DNA from: Micromonospora sp. CP22
Lineage (GTDB): Bacteria; Actinomycetota; Actinomycetes; Mycobacteriales; Micromonosporaceae
Assembly (NCBI RefSeq): GCF_009712475.1
Contig: NZ_VCJO01000003.1
Location: 186,001-250,000 of the forward strand
Direction of reading: 5' to 3'
DNA length: 64,000 nt
Shown here: positions 56,485-64,000 of the stretch, piece by piece
Numbering within the stretch: the first letter of the stretch is position 1
Layout of the letters: each line of letters begins with the position of its first letter
The notes under the pieces: generated by a model
Told to the model about the DNA's origin: nothing
Seen by the model: only the letters and a program-made list of their open reading frames with translations
Databases searched by the model: none
Made by a program: the position numbers and the translations under genes

Positions 56485-56520
56485 AGAAGGCCGGCCCGGT
56501 GACTTCCGGGCCGGCCTTCT
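56485..56520. terminator. Bidirectional terminator between gluD and rny
   Basis: A perfect 15-bp stem (56485-56499 with 56506-56520), 6-base loop, followed by TTT; the genes converge on it from both sides. Confidence 0.9.
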
Positions 56521-56527
56521 GTTTGCC

Positions 56528-58294
56528 TCAGCGGGCGATCTCGGTGACCCGGGACTCGCGGACCACGGTCACCCGGATCTGACCGGGGTAGGTCAGCTCC
56601 TCCTCGATCTGCTTGGCCACGTCCCGGGCCAGCACCGCCGCGCCGATGTCGTCGACGTCGTCGGGCTTGACCATCACTCGGATCTCCCGGCCCGCCTGCA
56701 TCGCGAAGACCTTCTCCACCCCGAGCTTCCCGGCGGCGATCTCCTCGATCCGCTCCAGCCGCTTGACGTACGCCTCCAGGCTCTCCCGCCGGGCACCGGG
56801 CCGCCCGCCCGAGCAGGCGTCGGACGCCTGGGTCAGCACCGCCTCCACGGTCTGCGGCGGCACCTCGTTGTGGTGCGCCTCGATGGCGTGGACCACGTCC
56901 TCGCTCTCGCCGTACTTGCGGGCCACGTCCGCGCCGATGATGGCGTGACTGCCCTCCACCTCGTGGGTGAGCGCCTTGCCGATGTCGTGCAGGAACGCCG
57001 ACCGCTTGATCAACGGCACGTCCAGCCGCAGCTCGGCGGCCATCACCCCGGCGATGTGCGCGGTCTCCACCAGGTGCTTGAGCACGTTCTGCCCGTACGA
57101 CGTGCGGTAGCGCAACCGGCCCAGCAGGGTCACCAGCTCCGGATGGATCTCGGTGATGCCGACCTCCACCAGGGCGTCCTCGGCGGCCCGGTGGCAGAGC
57201 TGGTCCACCTCCTGGCGGGCCAGTTCGTGCACCTCCTCGATGCGGTGCGGATGGATCCGGCCGTCCAGCACCAGCTTCTCCAGCGTCAACCGGCCCACCT
57301 CCCGGCGTACCGGGTCGAAGCAGGACAGCAGCACCGCCTCGGGAGTGTCGTCGATGATCAGGTTGACCCCGGTGACCGACTCGAAGGCCCGGATGTTCCG
57401 GCCCTCCCGGCCGATGATCCGCCCCTTCATCTCGTCGCCCGGCAGGTGCAGCACACTGACCACGCTCTCGGCGGTCTGCTCGCTGGCCACCCGCTGGATG
57501 GCGTCGACCACGATGTGCCGGGCCCGCTGCTCGGCGGTGGCCCTCGCGTCGGTTTCGATGTCCCGGACCAACAGCGCGGCCTCGCGCTTCGCCTGCCCCT
57601 CGATCGCCTCGATCAACTCGGCCCGCGCGGCATCGGCGGTCAGCTCGGCGATCCGTTCCAACTCGCGTCGCCGCTGGTTCTCCGCCTCGGCGAGTTCGGC
57701 TTCCCGCTCGGCGAGCGCCGCCTCACGAGCGGCCAGGGCGGCAGTGGCCGCCGTCAGCTGGCGTTCCCGTTCCGCCAGCCGCTCCACCTCCTCGGTGTGC
57801 AGCCGCTCCCGCTCGTCCATCCGGGTCGCCCGCCGCTCGACCTCGGCGGCCTGTTCCCGGGTGGTCGCGGCGAGCACCGCCACCTCCCGCTCGCCGCTGC
57901 GCCGGGCTGCGGTGCGCAACTGCTCGGCATCCGCCTCCGCCTGCTTGTGCGCCCGTTCGAGTACCGTGTCCGCCTCGGCGCGGGCGGCGTCGAGCACCCG
58001 TCGGGCCTCCGCCCGAGCCGCCTTCGCCTCCGCCTTGGCCGCCGCTGCCTCGGCACGGGCCGCCGCTGCGGCGGACTTCGCCACGTCGATGGTGCTGTTG
58101 GCCTCGTCGGCGGCGGTACGCAGCGCGGCCAGCGACTGCTCCTGCCGATCCTTCTCCGCGACGTACGCGGGATCCTCCGGTGCCGGGCGCGCCATCAACC
58201 CGCGCACCATCCGCATCCCGACCAGGACCGCGCCGAGCACCACGAGGGTCAGCACCAGCACGGCGACGAGGAGCACGACGTCGAAGGTGCTCAT
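56528..58294 (-). CDS. rny: Ribonuclease Y
   Basis: A membrane-anchored endoribonuclease that starts mRNA decay. It has 588 residues: an N-terminal membrane helix (about residues 5-29), a long Ala/Glu/Arg coiled coil to about residue 240, a KH domain with GRIIGREGRNIRAFESVTG near 290, and an HD domain with SAFLHDIGKALTHEVEGSHA near 430. The ATG overlaps the stop of a small upstream ORF (ATGA). It lies in the conserved rny-recX-recA neighbourhood. Confidence 0.95.
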   Translation of the reverse strand: MSTFDVVLLVAVLVLTLVVLGAVLVGMRMVRGLMARPAPEDPAYVAEKDRQEQSLAALRTAADEANSTIDVAKSAAAAARAEAAAAKAEAKAARAEARRVLDAARAEADTVLERAHKQAEADAEQLRTAARRSGEREVAVLAATTREQAAEVERRATRMDERERLHTEEVERLAERERQLTAATAALAAREAALAEREAELAEAENQRRRELERIAELTADAARAELIEAIEGQAKREAALLVRDIETDARATAEQRARHIVVDAIQRVASEQTAESVVSVLHLPGDEMKGRIIGREGRNIRAFESVTGVNLIIDDTPEAVLLSCFDPVRREVGRLTLEKLVLDGRIHPHRIEEVHELARQEVDQLCHRAAEDALVEVGITEIHPELVTLLGRLRYRTSYGQNVLKHLVETAHIAGVMAAELRLDVPLIKRSAFLHDIGKALTHEVEGSHAIIGADVARKYGESEDVVHAIEAHHNEVPPQTVEAVLTQASDACSGGRPGARRESLEAYVKRLERIEEIAAGKLGVEKVFAMQAGREIRVMVKPDDVDDIGAAVLARDVAKQIEEELTYPGQIRVTVVRESRVTEIAR

Positions 58295-58485
58295 CGGCCC
58301 GCTCCGCCCGACCCGACACCGACCACGGTGGCCTCGCCCCGCCCCGGACCGATTCCGGTGGCGGCCGGCGACACCGGACCGACCCCCGTGGTGGCCGGTG
58401 ACATCGGAGCGTGTCCCGGCGGCCCCGAACTCTGCTCGCCGTCGTCGGTGGCCCCGGACCCCACCGGGCCGGGGGTGCCGCTCAT
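58291..58485 (-). CDS. Possible small Gly/Pro-rich protein coupled to rny
   Basis: A 64-residue ORF begins at an ATG preceded by GGAG and ends in an ATGA overlap with rny, so its translation could feed rny. Composition is Gly, Pro, Ser and Thr with repeats of the type PATTGVGPVSPAATGIGP; there is no domain. It may be a real leader ORF or a by-product of high GC. The coupling geometry is the only support. Confidence 0.35.
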   Translation of the reverse strand: MSGTPGPVGSGATDDGEQSSGPPGHAPMSPATTGVGPVSPAATGIGPGRGEATVVGVGSGGAGR

Positions 58486-59068
58486 GCCGGCACTCCGTTC
58501 CGCGCGCCGCTACCGGGCAGCACCGAACGGAGCCTCAAGGTCGGCTCGCTCCGCTCGCTCATGCCGGAACTCCGGTGAACCTGTGCCGCCTCGCCATGGC
58601 GCGCCTCCCCTGAACCGTCGCGCCGCAACAGCCTGCCGGGGTGGGCATGCTCCTGCGACTCTGGACGCCCGACCGGAGCGCATGGCCGTGAGGTGGCTTC
58701 CTCCGCCGACGTCCATGACGGTCGTCGGCGGGCCGGGTGCAGTGTCACGCGAGCCCGGACCGGCCTGTCCGGGCTGACGTACGTGGCCGTTGGTACCGGC
58801 CAAAGTGATGCTGTTCTGTTACGGGATCTATGTTGTGCGCTTAGCCTGCGCTGGGTCGGGCAATGTGAGCCTTTATGGCGAGGCTAGGTCCCAACCGGCC
58901 TCCGGTCAAGAACGGATGATCAAACCACCCGGACGGAGGGAAGTTGAATCGTCACCCTCCGCCAATGAACACTCGGACGCCTGAGGGCAAAAAAGACGAA
59001 TCTTCAGTGCCGATGTCATTCATCCGGGCTGGTCATGTCGACGCGGAGCGCACCAGGAGCGTACGCGG
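58486..59068. other. 583-base gap between rny unit and recX
   Basis: I can support no gene here; open frames overlap each other in several phases and match nothing. A degenerate direct repeat of CTCATGCCGG-x-ACTCCG occurs at about 58482 and 58558. The stretch 58800-59030 is less GC-rich (for example ATGTTGTGCG and GGCAAAAAAGACGAATC) and could hold the promoter of the minus-strand rny unit or a small RNA; neither is demonstrated. Confidence 0.4.
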
Positions 59069-59854
59069 TCAGCGGTCGATTTCACCTTCGGCATCGGCGA
59101 GGGCGTCGGCGTCGATCTGCTCGGCGAACTCGGCCGCCTCGGCGCTCTGCGCAGCGATCGCGTCCTTCACTGCCCGGATGGCCACACCGGCGGGGTAGCC
59201 CTTTCGGGCCAGCATCCCGACCAGCCGCCGGAACACCGCGTCCGGCTCACCTCGGGCGGTACGCAGCTTTCGCTCCACCAGGGCACGGGCGGTCTCCGCC
59301 TCGGTGGCCTCGTCCAACTCGCTTAGGGCCGCACTGGCCGTCTCGCCGTCCACGCCGCGCTGGCGCAGCTCGTTGGCCAGCGCCCGACGGGCCAGCCCAC
59401 GGCCGGTGTGCCGGCTACTCACCCAGGCTCGGGCGAACGCGGCGTCGTCGATGATGCCGACCTCGTCGTAACGGTCGAGGACCTGGTTGGCGGTCTCCTC
59501 GGAGATGCCCCGCTGAGCCAACGCGGCGGTCAGCTCGGCACGCGTACGCGGGCGCACCGCGAGCTGTCGCAGGCAGATCTCCCGAGCGACCTCGGCCTCG
59601 TCGCGGGGCGCGGCTGCCCCCTCGTCGCGCGCCGGACCGCGAGCCCTTCGAGTGGCACCGGCTCCGCCTCGGGAGACGCCAGGTGCCGGAACGCCCGAAG
59701 CCGACGCCTCCTGCGGATCGGTCGACGCCGGGTCACCTGGATCGGTGGCGCTCCCGACCGCGCCGCGGCCCCGCCGGGGACGCGGTGTGGCATCGCCCGC
59801 ACGGGGCGGGCTGGCATCCCAGCCTCGCCCCGTGCGGGCACGTCGTCCTGCCAC
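59069..59854 (-). CDS. recX: RecA regulator RecX
   Basis: Modulates RecA filament growth and recombinase activity. It has 261 residues: an Arg/Ala/Pro-rich, disordered N-terminal 90 residues, then the RecX three-helix repeats with CLRQLAVRPRTRAELTAAL near residue 93, IIDDAAFARAWVSSR near 134, GRGLARRALANELRQRGVD, and a last repeat ending AVKDAIAA. It starts nine bases after recA on the same strand, so the two form an operon. Confidence 0.93.
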   Translation of the reverse strand: MAGRRARTGRGWDASPPRAGDATPRPRRGRGAVGSATDPGDPASTDPQEASASGVPAPGVSRGGAGATRRARGPARDEGAAAPRDEAEVAREICLRQLAVRPRTRAELTAALAQRGISEETANQVLDRYDEVGIIDDAAFARAWVSSRHTGRGLARRALANELRQRGVDGETASAALSELDEATEAETARALVERKLRTARGEPDAVFRRLVGMLARKGYPAGVAIRAVKDAIAAQSAEAAEFAEQIDADALADAEGEIDR

Positions 59855-59863
59855 AGGTCAGGA

Positions 59864-62002
59864 TCAGAAGTCGACCGGCGGCAGCTCCGGGCCGCCGGCG
59901 GCATCGCCCGCGCCGACCCCGACGCCGAGCTTCTCCAAGATCTTCTTCTCGATTTCGGCGGCCACGTCCGGGTTCTCCCGGAGGAACTCGCGGGCCTTCT
60001 CCTTGCCCTGACCCAGCTGGTCACCCTCGTAGGTGTACCAGGCACCGGACTTGCGAATGATCGACTGCTCGACGCCGACGTCGATCAGCGAGCCCTCGCG
60101 GGAGATGCCCTTGCCGTACATGATGTCGAACTCGGCCTGCTTGAACGGGGCCGCGACCTTGTTCTTCACGACCTTGACCCGGGTCCGGTTACCGACCACG
60201 TCGGTGCCGTCCTTGAGGCTCTCGATGCGGCGCACGTCGAGCCGGACCGAGGCGTAGAACTTCAACGCCCGGCCACCGGTGGTGGTCTCGGGGCTGTTGT
60301 GCACCATGACGCCGTCGACGAAGTAGTTGTGGTTGCCCTCAACCTCGATGTCGAACCGGTTCATCGAGCGGGTCTTCGGCTTGACCCGGACATCGATGAT
60401 CCGCGCAGGCACCGGCATCAGCTCCGCCGGGACGAACTGCGGCTCGACGGCACACTGGCCTCGGAAGCGCGGCAGCAACTTGGCCTCCATCGCCGCCGGC
60501 ACGTAGGGAGCGACCAGCTCCTGGAACCTCGCCGACGACTCCGTGGTGAAGACGATCGACGCCGTCTGCCGGGCGCCTCGGGAGACCAGCTGCACGTCCA
60601 TGCCGTACGCGTCACGCAGATGCTCCACCAAACGGTCGCGGCTGCCCTCCGCCATCGCCTCGACGCAGATCTCGATCCGGCCGGAGCTGCCGGCCGTACG
60701 CTCCTGCGGGCCCTCGGAGCGGGCGGTGAAGCAGCCATCGTCCATGTACCACACGGCGAGAGCGAACGGGGTCAACGCCTTGAGGTAATCCCAGCTGAGG
60801 TGCTTCTTGCCGTCGCCGAGGTAGACCGCGCGGCGCAACTCGTCGAGCTCCGGCAGCGGGGTGAAGTCGACGAACGCCGCGCCTCGTGCGTCGACCCGTC
60901 GGGTGTGGTCGATGTTGCCGAGCAGCGAGATCTTCCAGTCGAGGTAGTCGACCTGCTCTGCACCGTGGCCGAGACGGAAGATGACACCGGAGCGATCCTG
61001 ACGGTTCGGCGACAGGGCACCGTCGCCCATCAGCGAGCCGAGCACGACCTGCCACTGCTGCTCGCTGAGGCGGCGAGCCTCGGCGAGCATCACCCGGTCA
61101 CCGGCGATCAACTCGCCCGCTTCCCGCCAGCCGCCCGGAGTGCGCACCAGGTGGTTGGGGGTGGCGGCGAACTGCGCCCGCCCGTTGCCGCCCGACTTGG
61201 CGACGGTGAACTGGAGGAACTGCTCTGCCGGACCGTTGTTGAACCAGTTGGTGATCCGCTTCGGCTCCACCCGGTCGGTGACCGGGTTGTAGGAGAGGAC
61301 CTCGACGTCCATCCGCTGGTTGACGATCTTGCCGATCTTCTCCTGCGTGCCGTCGGCCAGGGTGACCCTGGTCGAGTACGACATGCATCCGAACATCACG
61401 CCGATCTTCTCGCGGAGCTGGTTGATGAAGATCGCCGTGGTGCCGGTGTTGTTGAGCACACCGGTGATCTTCCGCAGCGCCTGGCTCATCAGCCGGGCCT
61501 GGAGGCCGACGTGGCTGTCGCCCATCTCACCCTCGATCTCGGCGCGCGGCACCAGCGCGGCGACCGAGTCGATCACGATGATGTCGATCGCGCCGGAGCG
61601 GACCAACATGTCCGCGATCTCCAACGCCTGCTCGCCGGTGTCCGGCTGGGAGACCAACAACGCGTCGGTGTCGACGCCGAGGGCCCTGGCGTACTCCGGA
61701 TCGAGCGCGTGCTCGGCGTCGATGAAGGCGGCGATGCCACCGGCCCGCTGGGCGTTGGCCACCGCGTGCAGGGCGACCGTGGTCTTACCGCTGCTCTCCG
61801 GGCCGTACACCTCGACGACCCGACCACGAGGCAGACCGCCCACGCCGAGCGCCACGTCGAGCGCGATGGAGCCGGTCGGGATGACCGAGGTCTGGATGAC
61901 CGGCCTCTCCCCCAGCCGCATCACCGAGCCCTTGCCGAACTGTTTGTCGATCTGAGCGAGAGCAAGGTCGAGCGCCTTCTCCCGGTCAGGTCCTGCCGCC
62001 AT
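59864..62002 (-). CDS. recA: Recombinase RecA, intein-interrupted
   Basis: The strand-exchange recombinase and SOS co-protease. The precursor has 712 residues: N-extein 1-205, intein 206-569, C-extein 570-712; spliced RecA has 348. N-extein: Walker [20 protein letters not shown], Walker [23 protein letters not shown]-extein: [20 protein letters not shown] and [17 protein letters not shown]. The ATG at 62002 follows AGGGGTGG. Transcription has both LexA and RecA-NDp type signals upstream; recX follows. Confidence 0.97.
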   Translation of the reverse strand: MAAGPDREKALDLALAQIDKQFGKGSVMRLGERPVIQTSVIPTGSIALDVALGVGGLPRGRVVEVYGPESSGKTTVALHAVANAQRAGGIAAFIDAEHALDPEYARALGVDTDALLVSQPDTGEQALEIADMLVRSGAIDIIVIDSVAALVPRAEIEGEMGDSHVGLQARLMSQALRKITGVLNNTGTTAIFINQLREKIGVMFGCMSYSTRVTLADGTQEKIGKIVNQRMDVEVLSYNPVTDRVEPKRITNWFNNGPAEQFLQFTVAKSGGNGRAQFAATPNHLVRTPGGWREAGELIAGDRVMLAEARRLSEQQWQVVLGSLMGDGALSPNRQDRSGVIFRLGHGAEQVDYLDWKISLLGNIDHTRRVDARGAAFVDFTPLPELDELRRAVYLGDGKKHLSWDYLKALTPFALAVWYMDDGCFTARSEGPQERTAGSSGRIEICVEAMAEGSRDRLVEHLRDAYGMDVQLVSRGARQTASIVFTTESSARFQELVAPYVPAAMEAKLLPRFRGQCAVEPQFVPAELMPVPARIIDVRVKPKTRSMNRFDIEVEGNHNYFVDGVMVHNSPETTTGGRALKFYASVRLDVRRIESLKDGTDVVGNRTRVKVVKNKVAAPFKQAEFDIMYGKGISREGSLIDVGVEQSIIRKSGAWYTYEGDQLGQGKEKAREFLRENPDVAAEIEKKILEKLGVGVGAGDAAGGPELPPVDF
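60296..61387 (-). mobile_element. Intein in RecA (RecA-b site) with LAGLIDADG-type endonuclease motifs
   Basis: 364 residues from Cys1 ([13 protein letters not shown]) to the terminal Asn (VDGVMVHN), followed by Ser+1. The insertion point GVMFG/SPETT is the site used by the Mycobacterium leprae RecA intein, whose sequence it strongly resembles, not the M. tuberculosis site. Block B TPNH lies at intein residues 76-79. Endonuclease blocks C (LGSLMGDG, 116-123) and E ([10 protein letters not shown], 210-219) retain both Asp residues, so cleavage activity is plausible. Confidence 0.97.
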
Positions 62003-62057
62003 GGTTGCCACCCCTGCCTTCGCCGGCGTCTTTCCTGAGCTTCGCGTCACGCGGGAC

Positions 62058-62080
62058 ACGCTAGGCGCTAGGTCCGACAG
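62058..62080 (-). promoter_or_regulatory. RecA-NDp (PafBC-type) promoter of recA
   Basis: On the minus strand, CTGTCGGAC (62080-62072), eight bases, then TAGCGT (62063-62058) fit the RecA-NDp pattern TTGTCRGTG-N8-TANNNT with exact spacing. This promoter class drives LexA-independent DNA-damage induction in mycobacteria. Predicted start near 62051 gives a leader of about 50 bases. Confidence 0.75.
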
Positions 62081-62134
62081 AAAACCAGCCGACCGGCCGT
62101 GGCCTGTGGACGAGCACCCCGCTGTGGACAATAG

Positions 62135-62150
62135 CCGAACAGGTGTACGA
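62135..62150. promoter_or_regulatory. LexA-like box upstream of recA
   Basis: CCGAACAGGTGTACGA matches TCGAAC-N4-GTTCGA at 10 of 12 fixed positions, 133 bases upstream of the recA start and upstream of the RecA-NDp promoter. Confidence 0.7.
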
Positions 62151-62187
62151 CTCGGCAAGAGACACGCGGAAGTAACGAATCGGCTGC

Positions 62188-62388
62188 TCAGCGTAGCCGG
62201 GCAGGCACGCGGTCGGGGTAGGCGGCGACCACGGCACGCCACACCACATGCGTCTCCACACCCGCCGCGAGGGCCTGCTCGATGGTCCGCCCACCGAGTT
62301 CCGACAACACCTGGTCACTGGCGATGCTGGTCGCGTACGCCGGCCCGAACGCCTCGGCCAGGCGCGCCCAGAAGTCGGTCAGCCGCAC
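62188..62388 (-). CDS. DUF3046 family protein
   Basis: A 66-residue protein opening [15 protein letters not shown] and containing [18 protein letters not shown] near residue 27: the actinobacterial DUF3046 family, steadily found just upstream of recA. It ends 37 bases before the LexA-like box, so it may contribute read-through into recA. Function unknown. Confidence 0.93.
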   Translation of the reverse strand: MRLTDFWARLAEAFGPAYATSIASDQVLSELGGRTIEQALAAGVETHVVWRAVVAAYPDRVPARLR

Positions 62389-62392
62389 GTGA

Positions 62393-63769
62393 TCAGTCCT
62401 CCCTGTCCGGTGCGCTCACCGGCACCGGACGCAACGCTAGCGCCAGCAGGGGCACCACCGCGACCGCGGCGAGCAGGGTCAGCACCGGATAGCCCGCCAG
62501 TTGCATGACAAACCCGCTCAGCGCCCCCGCCAGCGCCCCGGCCAACCCCATGAGCAGGTCGGACAGCCCTTGCGCGCTGGGGCGCACCTCGTCCGGCACC
62601 GACTCCGACAGCAGGGTGGAACCGGCCACCATGGTCGCCGACCAGCCGAGCCCGAGCAGGATGAGCCCGACGGTGAGCCGGGCAGTGTGGTGCCCGGCGG
62701 TGCCGGCGACCGCGCAGGCGGCCAGCAGTGTCCCGATCCCACCGAGGATGACCGGGCGGCGGCCGAACCGGTCGGCGAGCCAACCCACCACCGGCGCCAA
62801 CGCGTACATGCCGGCGATGTGCAGGCTCAGCACCAGCCCGACCACCGGCAGCACCTCGTCGACGGAGTGGTATTCCCGCAGGTGCACCGGCGTCATCGCC
62901 ATCACCGCCACCATCACCAGGTGGCCCACGGCCACGGCGGCGACGCCGAGCCGGGCGGGCGGTCTGGCGCGTACCACCGACCAGGCGGCACGCATGCCCC
63001 GGCCGCGCCGGGCCGTCGGAGTCGGCGTCGCGACCGGCTCGGCCGCCGCCGTGCCGGCCGGGGCGAGCGCCGACGCGGCCGGTGCCGGATCGGGCGTGAC
63101 CGGTCCCGGCGCGGACTCACCGGCGCGGGCCGCCGCGAGTCGGCGCGCGGTGAGCAGCGGGTCCGGCCGCAACAACAGCAGCAGTACGCCGGCGGCGAGC
63201 ACGAACGCGACGGCGCTGAACGCGAACGGGCCGGACAGCGCCGGCAGGCCCCAGCCCCGGGCGGTGCGGTCGGCGAGGGCGGCGAAGTTCGGGGCGGCCA
63301 CCGCACCGAGCGTGGTGGCCCAGACGATCAGCGACAGCTGCCGCGCGCGGCGGTCCGGTTCGGCGAGGTCGACAGCGGTGTAACGGGCCTGGAGGTTGGC
63401 CGCCGAGCCGCCACCGAAGAGGAACATGCCGAGAAAGAGCAGCGGGACCGAGCGGGTCTGGGTGGCGAGCACGACCAACACGCCACCCAGCGCACCGACC
63501 GCGTACGCGACCGCCAGACCCGGCCGACGGCCGTTACCGTTGATGATCCGGGTCACCGGCACGGCGAGCAGGGCGGCACCGACCACGGCGGCGCTCTGCG
63601 CCAGACCGGCCACGGCGGTGCCGGCGATCTCGGCGGCGAGCAGGGCACCGACGGCGATGCCGATGGTCGACCCGATGCCACCGACGATCTGGGTGCTGAA
63701 CAGCAACCGCAGGACACGCCGCTGGATCGGCGCGACATCCGCCGTCGGTGTGGTCAGGTCGGTGGTCAC
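62393..63769 (-). CDS. Major facilitator superfamily transporter
   Basis: A 458-residue permease with twelve predicted helices. A long, Ala/Pro-rich cytoplasmic loop (about residues 205-260) joins the two six-helix halves. The A-like motif GWLADRFGRRPV lies near residue 345. The GTG at 63769 follows GGAGCC; the frame is open further upstream without a better site. Likely a drug or metabolite exporter; the substrate cannot be read. Its stop lies five bases beyond the DUF3046 start, so it may be co-transcribed with DUF3046. Confidence 0.9.
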   Translation of the reverse strand: MTTDLTTPTADVAPIQRRVLRLLFSTQIVGGIGSTIGIAVGALLAAEIAGTAVAGLAQSAAVVGAALLAVPVTRIINGNGRRPGLAVAYAVGALGGVLVVLATQTRSVPLLFLGMFLFGGGSAANLQARYTAVDLAEPDRRARQLSLIVWATTLGAVAAPNFAALADRTARGWGLPALSGPFAFSAVAFVLAAGVLLLLLRPDPLLTARRLAAARAGESAPGPVTPDPAPAASALAPAGTAAAEPVATPTPTARRGRGMRAAWSVVRARPPARLGVAAVAVGHLVMVAVMAMTPVHLREYHSVDEVLPVVGLVLSLHIAGMYALAPVVGWLADRFGRRPVILGGIGTLLAACAVAGTAGHHTARLTVGLILLGLGWSATMVAGSTLLSESVPDEVRPSAQGLSDLLMGLAGALAGALSGFVMQLAGYPVLTLLAAVAVVPLLALALRPVPVSAPDRED

Positions 63770-63836
63770 CAGGAGGCTCCTCGGTAAGGGGTGACCATCC
63801 TTTCGCACCCGACCGGCCATCGGCAGCCGGGTTTCG

Positions 63837-64000
63837 TCACAGCCCCAGTCCGCGACCGATGATCTCCTTCATGATCTCCGTGGTGCCGCCGTAGATGGTC
63901 TGCACCCGGCTGTCCAGCCAGGCCCGCGCCACCGGGTACTCCAGCATGAAGCCGTAACCGCCGTGCAACTGCACGCACCGGTCGGCGACCCGGTTCTGCA
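63837..64000 (-). CDS. Acyl-CoA dehydrogenase, C-terminal end (truncated by window edge)
   Basis: The last 53 codons of a minus-strand gene, reading ADRCVQLHGGYGFMLEYPV, ARAWLDSRVQTIYGGTTEIM and KEIIGRGLGL. QLHGGYG and YGGTTEIMKEIIGR are the FAD- and substrate-contacting C-terminal motifs of acyl-CoA dehydrogenases. The rest lies beyond the window. It is upstream of the MFS gene on the same strand by 67 bases. Confidence 0.92.
   Translation of the reverse strand, partial: QNRVADRCVQLHGGYGFMLEYPVARAWLDSRVQTIYGGTTEIMKEIIGRGLGL

Noticed and set aside
58482..58748. An 88-codon minus-strand frame upstream of the small rny-coupled ORF
   Set aside because: It overlaps the 64-residue ORF in another phase and has no ribosome site or motif.
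59408..62038. An 876-codon plus-strand frame
   Set aside because: Antisense shadow of recX and recA; no ribosome site and no recognisable motif.

Overview
The window is a very GC-rich stretch of chromosome from an actinobacterium. Several things point to Micromonosporaceae, probably Micromonospora or a close relative: actinobacterial marker proteins (DUF3710, DUF3093, DUF4193, DUF3039, DUF3099, DUF3046), two primary-type sigma factors, a DtxR/IdeR iron regulator, the rny-recX-recA and miaB-miaA-dapF-hflX-lexA-nrdR-nrdJ neighbourhoods, and short REP-like hairpin repeats. It reads as core chromosome with compact genes, frequent ATGA/GTGA overlaps and bidirectional hairpin terminators between convergent genes. 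I found no rRNA, tRNA, IS element, prophage or CRISPR array.

Layout. 1-5.1 kb: dut-DUF3710, DUF4193, a LytR_C envelope protein and an inositol-monophosphatase family enzyme. 5.4-7.5 kb: the principal sigma factor and a small zinc-ribbon-like protein. 7.5-14.2 kb: a 60-bp perfect palindrome, an SF2 helicase, a TRIC-type channel, psuG-psuK, a BrnT/RHH-like toxin-antitoxin pair and an HhH-GPD DNA-repair protein. 14.2-18.1 kb: an Fe(III) ABC importer under a DtxR-type box; the DtxR/IdeR regulator itself lies at 29.9 kb. 18.2-25.0 kb: a secreted subtilase, a methyltransferase with dtd, a Spo0M-like protein, a second sigma factor and an ArsR-AHSA1-VOC operon. 25.0-29.8 kb: a GNAT/acyl-CoA synthetase fusion next to an AcuC-type deacetylase, plus a sulfurtransferase. 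30.9-32.6 kb: a DGPF protein with an ECF sigma factor. 32.6-38.5 kb: nrdJ with an intein, nrdR and lexA. 38.5-47.4 kb: a membrane protein with a Gly-Val-Tyr-rich tail, hflX, malic enzyme, dapF, miaA, a LigB-like protein and a DUF349 protein. 47.7-56.5 kb: a secreted pectate lyase, miaB, DUF2277, selD and the gluABCD glutamate importer. 56.5-64 kb: rny, recX, recA with an intein, DUF3046, an MFS transporter and the end of an acyl-CoA dehydrogenase.

The DNA-damage and nucleotide genes form a readable network. lexA has two LexA-like boxes, one overlapping the -35 of a good promoter. recA has a LexA-like box and a separate RecA-NDp (PafBC-type) promoter with exact spacing. nrdR has a NrdR-like box. 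Both recA and nrdJ carry inteins with LAGLIDADG-type endonuclease motifs.

The most interesting signals are: (i) a 194-bp stretch identical in DNA between the two sigma-factor genes, best explained by gene conversion; (ii) the two inteins; (iii) two loci of one REP-like hairpin family that abut stop codons, plus a 60-bp loopless palindrome; (iv) a 36-bp palindrome placed between divergent genes; (v) a linked lysine acetyltransferase/deacetylase pair; and (vi) two probable CTG starts in CTGA overlaps. I did not find a wholly new multi-gene system. The repeat family, the sigma gene-conversion tract and the uncharacterised proteins are the best leads.
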